In this document: positions 36,330 through 47,400 of the stretch, one piece after another
Layout: each line of letters begins with the position of its first letter
How positions within the stretch are numbered: position 1 is the first letter of the stretch
DNA from: Pocillopora verrucosa
Lineage: Eukaryota; Cnidaria; Anthozoa; Scleractinia; Pocilloporidae
Length of the DNA stretch: 64,000 bases
Direction: 5' to 3'
NCBI RefSeq assembly: GCF_036669915.1
Contig: NC_089316.1
Location: 23,877,997-23,941,996, forward strand
The notes under the pieces: generated by a model
Database searches by the model: none
The model's input: the letters and a program-made list of their open reading frames with translations, nothing else
Told to the model about the DNA's origin: nothing
Made by a program: the position numbers and the translations under genes

Positions 36330-36465
36330 TTAGAATAGACAGGAAGGTGTTTCAAGCTTTCAAAGAGAGATATGTAATATTCCTGCTCATAGATTCAGGA
36401 GCAAACCCTTTCTTGTAAATATTTGAATTGAATAAAGAATTTATTCGGCGAAGTCTTGAATGAGT
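36330..36465 (+). pseudogene. TM7 relic of a class A GPCR
   Basis: The frame VFQAFKERYVIFLLIDSGANPFL is followed directly by TAA at the place of the Tyr of the NPxxY motif, then by IFELNKEFIRRSLE. This is the end of TM7 and helix 8 of a rhodopsin-like receptor. The sequence upstream (35.79-36.11 kb) may be further remains. The family matches the intact receptor 1 kb downstream only in broad type. Confidence 0.65.
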
Positions 36466-37510
36466 AGCCCTGAAAATTTTCTTTCACTTTAATGAGACGT
36501 GAGAAAAAAGCAAGTAGAGTTTTGACATTCGTAATTCTGTTTGATAAGGAAATTCTGTGAACTCTGAAGAAATTATGAATATCGAGTACACCTAAAAAAT
36601 TTGAAAAGAATGCTAAGTGTGTAAAGTATCCAATGAGTGATGACTACTTCAGGTTTAGTTAAGCAGCTACAACTTCCAAAACTAAAAGTCCCTTTCGTGT
36701 GGGAAAACGGCCTGAATCGATGACTAATTTAGCGAATGACGAGTGACTCCTAACATGAACGAATTCTGTTTGACTGCACCGACTCAAGTTTAACTTTTTA
36801 AAACCTGTGAAAGGAGAAGTCGTTTACCAACTTGAAAGGGATTAAAATATAGATTAGCATACAGTCCATTTGACTTGAAAAAGTTAGAATAAGTCTGATA
36901 GCGAACTTATACCTTTCGTAAATAATACAAGCTTAAACTTTGTATAAAAACATAAATATTCCTTATTACTTTACGCGCTTGAAGGGAACGGAATTTACAC
37001 TGATCTCGCTGGAAGTCTATTGCACGTAGATAAACTTTCTGTAAAAGTGGTTGTGATTACAAGAAAAGATAAAATGTAAATAAATTTAACATACAAGACT
37101 AAAACAAAGGAAGGAAGGTTACGAAGTTACTAAGAGAAATTTTTCGAGGACTCAAATAGAATTATCTGGGATATGAATATTGAGCTCAGGAATGGACACT
37201 CTGAAAAAGATGCAAGTTATTTCACCAATCAACAGCAGTATTTCATCCTATCTTATTCATGTGTTTGTGTGTCTTTTTTTTTTTTTTTTTTTAATTAACA
37301 GATTTGGGAATTTTCTGCGCTTGTTCATACGTCAACGGCAGGTGAAATTTAGTTGTTATGAATTCAATAACTTCAGCAATATCCCGCAGGCATGTTTAAG
37401 GCAAGCAAAGTGAAAGAAAGAGGAGGAATTTGTTAATTACTTCATGATAATTGTGACGCGATTACCACTACACTACAGCAGCAGAGAAGGAGGGAATCAT
37501 TTTCTTTTCC

Positions 37511-38404
37511 ATGGATCGGGAATTCGACTCTCTTTGTCTTGGGACTGGAATTTCTTTCATTTTGCTTTCGGTTTTGATATCAGTTCCAAACATCTTCGTT
37601 CTGATTGCGTTGTACAAAAATCCTTTTCACTGTTTCAGAAAATCCTTCGCTGTATTTCTCGTTTTCATTTCTTTAGCTGATTTATTTGCTGGAAGTGTGG
37701 TTTGCACTGGAGAAGCCGCAATGCGATTTTCCTGCGCCTTTGGAGACAAAACGCTACCAAAGGATGGAGACGTCGTTAAATTGTTGGGATACACGGGAGT
37801 CAACAGCTCTATTTTATTGGTAACAGCAATGTCTGTGGATCGCTTTATATCAGTAACTTTTCCCCTCTTCTATCGCAACAAGGTCAAGCGAAAACACCTT
37901 ATTCTGTGCAATGCGAGTATTATTGCTTTCTCAACAATGTTTTCCATGCTAAAACTTACCGGAATCTCAATTCATACCTATGTGTCAATAGATATACATC
38001 TGCATACGACATTTCCTCTTGCAACGACTTCTGTGTGTTATGCCGGAATATTCATGATTCTACGAAAACGTTCTCGGATTGGTATTCCAAGAGAACACAA
38101 AATGCGTGGTGAACCAGCACTCTGCGTCATGCGTAGGGTTGACAACGCCAAAAATGAACGGAAAATTGCTATAACATCGTTGTTAATTTTACTGTTTCTA
38201 ATATCATCATTTGTACCTTATTTCATAACAGTTATTCTGGAGGCAAACTGTCTCGCTTGTCATGGACAAAAGTGGCTATTTGTACTCAAAGAATCATCAG
38301 TCGTGTTCTTGTTATTCAACTCTTTAGTCAATCCTTGCCTCACAACCTTTCGTGTTAACGAACTGAAAGACTCTGTAAAAGGAGTGTGTTTCCACCGACG
38401 CTAA
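37511..38404 (+). CDS. Intronless class A (rhodopsin-like) orphan GPCR
   Basis: ATG at 37511 opens a 297-residue frame with seven hydrophobic helices: TM1 ISFILLSVLISVPNIFVLIA, TM2 with SLADLFAG, TM3 ending in SVDRFISVTFP (the DRY-type motif as DRF), TM6 with LFLISSFVPYF and TM7 with FNSLVNPCLTTF (NPxxY as NPCLT). The N-terminus is short with no signal peptide. No intron is needed. It is the only plus-strand receptor in the window and lies between two adhesion GPCR genes without sharing their family. Cnidarian genomes carry many such single-exon receptors; ligand and G protein are unknown. The altered TM6 and TM7 motifs fit a divergent lineage. Confidence 0.88.
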   Translation: MDREFDSLCLGTGISFILLSVLISVPNIFVLIALYKNPFHCFRKSFAVFLVFISLADLFAGSVVCTGEAAMRFSCAFGDKTLPKDGDVVKLLGYTGVNSSILLVTAMSVDRFISVTFPLFYRNKVKRKHLILCNASIIAFSTMFSMLKLTGISIHTYVSIDIHLHTTFPLATTSVCYAGIFMILRKRSRIGIPREHKMRGEPALCVMRRVDNAKNERKIAITSLLILLFLISSFVPYFITVILEANCLACHGQKWLFVLKESSVVFLLFNSLVNPCLTTFRVNELKDSVKGVCFHRR

Positions 38405-38537
38405 AACTATAGGGTTTGCCAGCTATTATGTTTGTGTTGTGGATGTTTCAAAGCCAATGTTAATTTATAGCGTCCTTCGGATATTAAAAAAAAAAAACAA
38501 AAACAGAGAAATTCATTACACATTCGTGAACGTACAC

Positions 38538-38760
38538 ACAAAGGCAAGGGTCTCAATGGGGTCAACCGCTTACCGTAGAACGGCATAGTAATTTGGCCGT
38601 TAGGCGTAAAAACCACCAAATTTTAACCGTGAGTCATAACAAACCTATCCGTTATTTTTTTCCTCTTAAATCGCAACGGAAAAAAATATTAGCTGTAAAA
38701 ATTGCCGAATTTAAACCGTTAGCCGTCAACCCATTGAAACTCTCCAAACAAGAGTGAGTC
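38538..38760. mobile_element. MITE-like element with terminal inverted repeats
   Basis: The left end (gggtctcaatggggtcaac near 38549) and the reverse complement of the right end (gagtttcaatgggttgac near 38755) form imperfect inverted repeats, each followed by a ccgtta/ccgctta motif. About 220 bases, no coding capacity. The internal sequence has repeated CCGTTA and AACCGT words. Confidence 0.5.
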
Positions 38761-40559
38761 CAGTAAATTTAAGATTGGCAGTAACTGATAATGAACGATT
38801 ATGTCGTGAGATTTTGGATACAAGGTAATATTTATCTAATTAACTGTTAGATGATAGTGTACAAATGAGTTTTAGCCTATTCATTTCCAAGGGCAAATAC
38901 GCAGTAATGGAGAAGGTTAGCTGCGTTATTACATTCCTTCAGTCGCAATAAGACAGTTTCTTTCTCTTAACGGAAAATGCCACACGTCATAGAGAATTGC
39001 GACGCCGTGTGGCTACTAAGTATTTGTGATATTACACCTGCTTTTAATTTTCTTCCCATAGGGTTCAGAAAAGACGATGAATCTATGTAATGACTTTTAA
39101 GTCCACGAATATGCGGCATTTTAGTTTATTTATTTGGTAAACAATTCACTAATCCACAAGCAGGTTTTGCAAAAAAAAAATTAACGTCTTAAATGTTGCG
39201 ATGTTGAGCTCTTGGTAGTATACTCCTTGTATTTATATTAAAACTCGGTGCAAAATATTGCATCGACCAACGTTTTTATTAGGCAGGTTGAATAAAACGT
39301 TCATTCCAACTTTTATTATATTTGACTGCTTACCGCAAATGATAAGGTTAACGTATGTTAAGCTGATAAGTCTCCAATTAAAGCAGGTGCTAAGATAGAA
39401 ATTAAATATATTTTGAGCCACTCTTAGACGAATGGCAAGGATTGAAATATTTCCCATCTGTACCATGCTCTCATCTTCAAGTACACAAAATGCCTTCAAA
39501 ACACTGCCTTTTCAATAAACAGGATCAATGTCACAATATTATAATAATGCCAACTGGATCCCTGTACCTGAAATGGTGGAACATTTGACAGTGAGGTCAG
39601 GCGTCGGAGGGTGAATCAGTCGTCTCCAACAAAGGGGGACTACTTGAATACAACAGAGCCTTGTAAGCGGATCGGGAAAATTTTATTTTGATAAATAGTG
39701 CGGGTCTTAAGGTGAAAGACTGACAGAAAGAAATTATATTCAACAATTTTCGTCCTCGACTTCGTCTGGGAATTATTTGCAAACAATTACTAATTCTTAA
39801 GTAGTTTGCAACTGGATTGTCAGAGAAGTATTATTTTCTTTCGTTACGTTCGATTTTCCGTAGAAGTACGAAGAAACCGCGTTTTCATCATTTTAAAGAG
39901 TTTTTGCTTCTTTAGTATTGAAATTACGCTGGACTGAATGATTATGGCAGTTTATTTAACGTCAGCCATAAGTACCTTCGTAAGTAAAAGCATATTGAGG
40001 ATATTCTCAGGTGATACAGATCTCACGGGACATAAATAACAAAAATTACCATCAGTCCATCTAGCTGCTCGCTAGGTCGTTTTAATTCACAATTTACAGG
40101 CAATCAAGCTTTTACACAGTTTTTTAATTTAGCCGAACCTAAAATATAACAATAAAAGTACAGACATTGTGGTCGACTAACTTCAACGGCCTGGTATGTA
40201 AAGCACTTCTACAAGTATTAACACTAGGCAGAAATATCTTATGGAGGCTGACAAACCGAGTGAGATTTATATCATTGTATCCGTCCCGTTAAAACGAGGG
40301 TCCATGCATGTACTTTTGTTGCTGGCGGTGCTGTCTCCAATTTATCCAAGCTACCTTTGCAAAGAGCCTACTTCCTATCGAAACAGATAGACCCATGATT
40401 TTCCAGGATGCCGACTGAGGCCCTTCTTAATTACAAGTAAAGTCAACAGCTAATAGCATTATAGAAGCGGTTTATTCATGTATTTATGCCATTACGTTAA
40501 TATCCAGAATGGCCCTACCTTACTGAGAGGGGGGGGAGGGAGGGCATCGTGGTCTATTA
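38761..40559. other. Intergenic, no gene recognised
   Basis: No conserved exon or element edge is seen on either strand. A G-rich run lies near 40531-40541. Confidence 0.4.
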
Positions 40560-40990
40560 AACTGCAGAACCGAAAAAAAAACATTTAAAACCGCAACAAA
40601 AATTCGCTAAAAGCCGAAAATCGCATCCAAACCATCAAAACCGACTTTTCATATTCTAGGTGTCAAAACCCTAATCGATCCGACACAGTTGACAGATGGA
40701 GCACAAAGAGGTTTCACAGCTATGTGAGATCCATTGAGGCAAAAAAACTGCCCTCAGATCGAAGAGGAACTGGAACCCCAATAGGAAAAACCGAAAACTA
40801 CTTCGGATACCAAATCTAAAAACCTATTAGTACTTTTGATGAAAACCGAAAACCAAGTGCCAAAATTCGGAAATTCGCCAACCACAATAAACACCAAAAC
40901 TGTAAAACCGAAGTTTTTTTGGCACATAACCGAAGAACCGATCTAAAAAAATGACCAACACCGTAAAACTAAAAATCCCAATGCCCCCTT
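40560..40990. repeat. Degenerate AACCGA/AAACCG-rich repeat
   Basis: Words such as aaaaccg, aaccgaa and accgaaaa recur through about 430 bases, interrupted near 40680-40790 by unique sequence. Likely an old minisatellite or the body of a non-coding mobile element. Confidence 0.6.
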
Positions 40991-41113
40991 CCTTACTGAT
41001 ACTACGATACTAACCAGGCTCTACTAAGGAACTACTAAGGGAAGATCATGCTAATTAAGTGATTGCCAATCACTAAAAGAGGATTGACGAGCCTCACCGA
41101 GGCGCAGTGCTAT

Positions 41114-41406
41114 TTATGTATCGAAAGACTGCATTTTGACTGCCCGTATTTTCCCGGCATCACTTGCGTTAACTCGTGAGCTCTTCCTTGCAGAGTTTCC
41201 AACTTCGGTAGATGGAAAAATTGCGTTCATCCTCCTTTTCAATCGCTCTCTAATCTGTAGATGAACAATTGGCCAAATATCAGTTCTTAACCATCCAAAG
41301 CTTAGCGATTCTAAAGTCTTCACAATTCATTTGATCTACCCCCTCAGTTTTATATCTTTCTTACCTGGCTGTTTCGCACACAATGGAAGAAAAAAATCAG
41401 GAATCC
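41114..41406 (-). CDS. Gene C C-terminal exons
   Basis: Exon 41365-41406 (GFLIFFFHCVRNSQ) and the last exon 41114-41254, beginning IRERLKRRMNAIF and ending QSFDT then TAA. They match gene B in length within one codon. Confidence 0.75.
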
Positions 41407-44400
41407 CTAGGACAGAAAATTATTTTAAGATCAGCCTTTTTTAAAGATGGTAGCGCATCGTTTAAAAAGTTTGATGTAGTGCAAACATCATGTAATCTAT
41501 ATCTTGAAATCGTCGTAAAAAAAGGGTAAAACAGTAAATTAAGAGAAGTTGCAGATCTCAAAAACCAAGAAATAAATCCTCTCTTGTCGACTAGGTTCTC
41601 TTTGAACGGGAAATATCATCAGACTAATGTAAGAATGTAGTTCGGACATTCAAGTTTGCAAACAGATGATTAGATTTCCGACAGTTTCATTAAAATCTCA
41701 CCTGAGTAGAATTGACGATGGTGAAAATGTAGGCGAAAGCTTTTTGTGATGACGACAAAAGACCGAATACTCACCTGAGTAGAGTTAAAGATGGTGAAAA
41801 TGTAGGCGAAAGCTTTGTGCCATGGCGAAAAAAGACCGAATAGCCACGTTATACCCATCAGTGGAATCATCACCGCGCATGTTTTAAAGCCAAGTCTGCC
41901 GGATAACGACAACATTAAAAAAACATTTGAATTATTTTGACGATTGTTTCTTTTAATTTTTCGTTGTTTAATAGGCGTTGTTTAGAGAGGGTAAAAACAC
42001 TTAGCAGTAGCCCTAACCCTAAGACACAAATGACTCTGTGTTTAAAGCTAACTAGTGTGGAACTGAGGTAAATACCTCACAACTAGATGCTACAGCAATT
42101 GGTTCACGTTTCTTCAACTTTTTTCCCTCCACTGATTAAAATATTTCGCTAACAGCAAATTTAAAATCTAACCGTATCTGCTTAATATGATTGTCTTCCC
42201 CCATAGGTTGCACTAGCGTGGTCATCTCTTTTATGACTCGGACGAGTATCAAAATGTTGAGCTGAAACAAACAAGGAATATCAAATGTTGGCAGAGTGCT
42301 TGTTGCTAAGACGAGTAATGCTGAATACATAGTGGGTGTAAACGGAGTTGGAAAGGTTGTGAGCTTTGAGCCTGGTAGTCGAAAACAGGAATATGCTTTT
42401 CGTTTTGTAATAAGCATGGGAACGAGAGAGACAATCTACACCAGTGGTCAGTCTTGGCATGAAAAAGGAAAATGCAATGGATTGACTAATTGTAGACTCA
42501 CCACTTCAACAAAAGCCATAAATGCGGCGAATATCCAGATGAGGTTGTTTGTGTAGGACAGCCAGCAACTTTAAACGAGAAACGGAGAGAAAAAGTATAA
42601 ACATATTTTTGCTGCAAATAATCCTCTAACCCAGTAACCCAGAGAAAGAGAAGAGAGGAAGGGAGGGAGACAGAACGAGAGACAGATACAGAGACACAAA
42701 ACCTGGATAAAAACACAGGGACACAAAAATCTACGAAATGAAAACGAACTAAAAACACAAGATTGTGGAAAAAGAGTTGTACTTAAAAAAAAAAAACACT
42801 TTTGTATGAGACAGGATATGTGGATAAGGAGAAAAAAGAACTGATGTCGAAGGATTCTCTTACTATTTATCACTGGTAAAGCTCTCTATTCCATCTGTCC
42901 CAGCAGCGATGCACAATGAAATACCGACCATGACGATAGGCAAACCTAAACATAAGTAGGATGTCAATGCAAGTCGATTCAGGTGATCATGCAGTCAAAC
43001 AATTCAAAACAAGTAAAATGGACATACCCCATGACATGACGTGATACATGTGCATCTTTTCGGTGATGTTGTAAACTTTCACCACAAAGAGGTAGAGGTA
43101 AAATCCCTCCACCAGCATCCAACAGAACGAAGCCATCAGGAAATATTGCATGAAAGCTGCAGCTGTAATACAAGAGGCCTGAGAGAGAGGAAAAAAAGTT
43201 GACTACTTTTCATGCATCTTTTCAAAGAGATCTGGTGTACTTCTTAATGCTTGTCTTGAGTCTCGTTAAAGAAATATTCATCAATGGATGAAGAAGTCGC
43301 TTACCTTGTTTTTTGTGGCGTTTATCCCGACGAGAAAAATAAATTGTCCAACTCCGAGGGCAACAGAAAGACTCAATCGTATTTGTGACAGAGGCTGGTG
43401 AACATCTCTAGAGAAACAAAAAATAAAAACAAGCAGACTAAAACAAAAACAAAACCGAACAAAAAAAATGAGAGTAACTTTATGTTCCAACAGGTAGTTG
43501 TTCCAATATGCATTGACTGAGTGTCTGTCTTTTCGCGAAGAGGTCTTACTTACGTCTGACATCTTTAAAATAATATAAAGTTTTCAAAATTTCTGGCTGT
43601 AGCACTTACGTAAGGAAGGAATATAGAATAACTGTCAAAATTATTCCTATGATTGACAGGCTTAATCCCACGTAGGTGATAATCTCCAGAACAGTTTCGT
43701 CTTCCTCAGTGAGCTGCTTCATAAATCGCATGAAAAGAATTGGAAATGTGTCAATCACCTGAATGGAATTGTATTACCACCAGTGAAGGTAAGGTAAACA
43801 TTAGTCCATTACCCCTGAGCCGCCGTTGTAGTCAAGTAAGACAGCAAAATGAGTCAAATGATTGCAGCTGCACACTGTTTCTTCTGTGTTGCTTTGCGAT
43901 GCAACCACATGGCATCCTCTCCCTGAAAATCCTTCTGAGCTGGAAAAATAACGACAACGTTAAAAAAAATAACACAACAAAATTAAAACAATAACAACAA
44001 TATTATAAAAAAAATTTTGAAGAAGACTTTTGGTTACCAAAAGGTCAACTTGCTATCTTCCTCATTATAATCGTAGCCTAGAGACCAAGTTGACCACTTT
44101 CCATTTTATTCAGTAATTGATACGTGCTACTCATGAAGTCGGCTTTGATATTCTAACTGTTACAATGTGATGAAAAGGTATATTGACGATCCAGGCTAGT
44201 AAAACACAACTGAATCTTACCTTATGTGAAGAAAATTGAATAACGGAAAAACAGAAAAAAACAAAAGGCGAACTTTTACTTTTACGGTAAACAAAACGAT
44301 TTTGTCAGCAACAATATGTAAGACGATGGCAGAAGCGAAAAAAGGCGACAACCGCGAATGAAAACGAATAAAATGCAGATAGAAATGGCTTCAAAACAGG

Positions 44401-47400
44401 AAGTATCAGATTGACAGTGACGGATAATTGATAACTTAAGGGAAAGTCATGCCGGCATAATAATCAACTGGGGGCTTTTCCACTCGTATGTTGTTGAAAT
44501 TTTTTTGGTTTTTCCTGCTGCAAGAGCTGATTGGTGTTTCCTTCACAAACAAAAAATTCATAGCAGTTAACAAAGATTACGTAAGATTAGCTTGCATAAC
44601 TTCTAGAACAAGGTAGTAATATATTTCAGCTTGTTACCTTTTGCTAAAGCCCCTCCAAAATACACATGTCTTTTCTCTTTCATCAACCTGAAAATGTATA
44701 TTATTTCCTTGGAATAAATAAACACAATGTAGCGCAATTGATACCAATTTTAATCGTGTTCTTACCTTCAGGTTTCTGAACTTTAACATGACATTTGCTT
44801 CCAGTTTGTTTGGTTTTGGATCCATAGCCACGGCCATTATCCTGGAGTTCAAATACCTGTCAAAAAAAGACCAGAAAATCATAATTTTGTATATTTTGAA
44901 TCATATAATTTTTAGACAATTTTTGACGATACGGTAACCATGGTAACCAAGGAGCTCTTACTGTGTTACTTTAAGCTGATTTCCTTGACACCGAAAATAG
45001 TAATTGATTCACACAGGGACCACGAAATACTGCTTTGAAAAATTTAAGAAATTTTGTTGGTTGAATGCAATGCATTTCTTTGTTTTCCGCGGAAGAAACA
45101 ATTTGTTTAAAAGTTTAGAGAAGTTAAAATTCACCTTGTGGCTTCGCCTGCTTCATTTCTGATGGTTTGATTTGTGTCCAGTAGTATGTGGAGATCCTTA
45201 TACACAATCCCAACAACCAGTGAAACTTAAAAAAAGAAATTGAGGAAGAAAAGAAAATCAAGCCAGAACATGGTCTTTCATGAAACTTCAGATAACTGAA
45301 TCAAATGTACTGTGTAAACAAACAAACAAACTCAGAACTATGTATATGCGCAGCTGTACTTCAGTACCACTTAAATTTGTAAGGGAAATACAGGGAATTG
45401 TACTTATCCATTGAGGAGTAAACACTGCAGTCGATACCAACCGGATTTCGCAAAATTTGCAGACGAAACATTTATGTTTCCTTGCGATTCTTCATCCTCA
45501 AAGTAGAAGTCGCTTGCATTTTGGTGGTAGGCTTTATGAATACCCAGCACTAACGAAGAAAACAACAGGTGATGGTATTAATAATTTCACGACACTTGCT
45601 GGACTGAAAATACAGTCTGTATATCATAGTTGCATAAATGCTTTTATTTACTTTACCTCTCAACAGCGCAATCCTTTAAATATTGTAAAATAATTGATGA
45701 CAAGACGTCAGCATTTTGAAGGGTTCAGATCGCTGGATATTATCATCCAATTCCATAATGATTGATGAACAAAAATAGTCAATGGAAGGACTGAATGGAT
45801 CGATTGATCCAGCAATAAAGCTTCGCATTCAGTAACCTATATCAATTTACTACATCATCAAGGCCTATAGATTATACGCTGTTTAAACTCACCCATTGTC
45901 TGGTTGTCGATCACTTGTGAGGACCTTGTTCCAGTCAGGTGGAGCTTGCTGTATTTAAGAGCAAATTCTTCAAAGGCGATAGCCACTTTAAAAGTGGATC
46001 TTCTTCTTGTCTCAATCTCATCTGTTATAGGGGCGCGGTTACGAGCTTTTGTGATTTTTTTAATACCTGTGATGAATATTTCCAAAACCGCTATGGCTTC
46101 CTGTAATGACATGAAATATTTTTGTTTAGGTAAGGTGCTAAGCATTTGTGGTAAGAAAATAAAAAAAAATCATTACAAATAGATAAGAAAATTATTCAAG
46201 CGAGAGAGCCAACCAATTTCGGACACAAATGCATGTGCACAGTTTAGAGATCGACTAGACCAGGAAGTCAAAATATTTCACTTGGAGGATAGATTATTCA
46301 GTTTTCGTCTACGAATTAAAAAAAAAAAAAAAACAATCATACTGGTAATTATGATAATAACAATACTGATAACGATAACGTCTTAATCAAGTAAAAAATT
46401 ATGAGCCATTAATCTTTTACTGCCACGAGCAATATGAGACGAAAGCAGAAAAACTAACAAACAAACCAAAAATGATTTATACGCTTAATGAAAATTCGTA
46501 TTTGCGGATTCCGTTTGAACATTCAAAACATACTGACTGGAACTTCAGTTCCATAACTGCGTATAGAAATTAGAAGAATGAAATACCTGTAAGGAACTGG
46601 CGTTGGTGATATTCATTCTGCTAAGTTTAGAAACATATTCCGCCGCCTGAGGTAAGGGAAATAACAGTTATAATTATAGAGCATGAGGATCCTAAAAGTA
46701 AAAAAACAAAACAAAAACAAAAAAGAAAAATTACACACCAGCTTTTGAATCCTTGTTGACTGCAACGTGGGTTGTGGCCTTATAGATTCGGATGGTGAAG
46801 ATTTTTCTGCAATTTTGAATGAGAAGAATTATGGTGCAGCTGAAATCGACACAAATAACGCCAACAATAATTACTAAAGAAATGTTCTCAGAAACAATTT
46901 TTTCCCATATTGTTTTCTATACTACATTTTAAGTTCAATTTATATTCATTGAAACAAATTGGTTCAGGTTTTTTTTTTATTTAAATTTTTTTTTATTTTG
47001 TAATATTTAGCTCTAAAACTGCCTTCACGCCTCTTACAAATAACTTCTAAACTCGGGAAAGGACGGCAAATAATTGAATCGCTTTCTCCGATTACTTTAT
47101 CAATGGAAACCTCATAATAGTCAGTATATTCTGTACTCTGAATATTCTACATCGCATTGAAACTAGCACCCACAGTTAACTTCTATTATTTTCTAAAAGT
47201 CACATGCCAAGTTTTTATCGGACAGTTTGTTACCAGACGGTTTAATGAGACAATCACATTCAAAGTTGTAGTTCAAATCAACCAGTCACATTTAAAGTTG
47301 AGTTCGAATCAATAACCCACAACTTTAGTTTAAATCACCACACAGTGTACAGTGTACAGACTCCTAAATTAAGGCTTTCTTCAAAATGGACAATGTTCTC

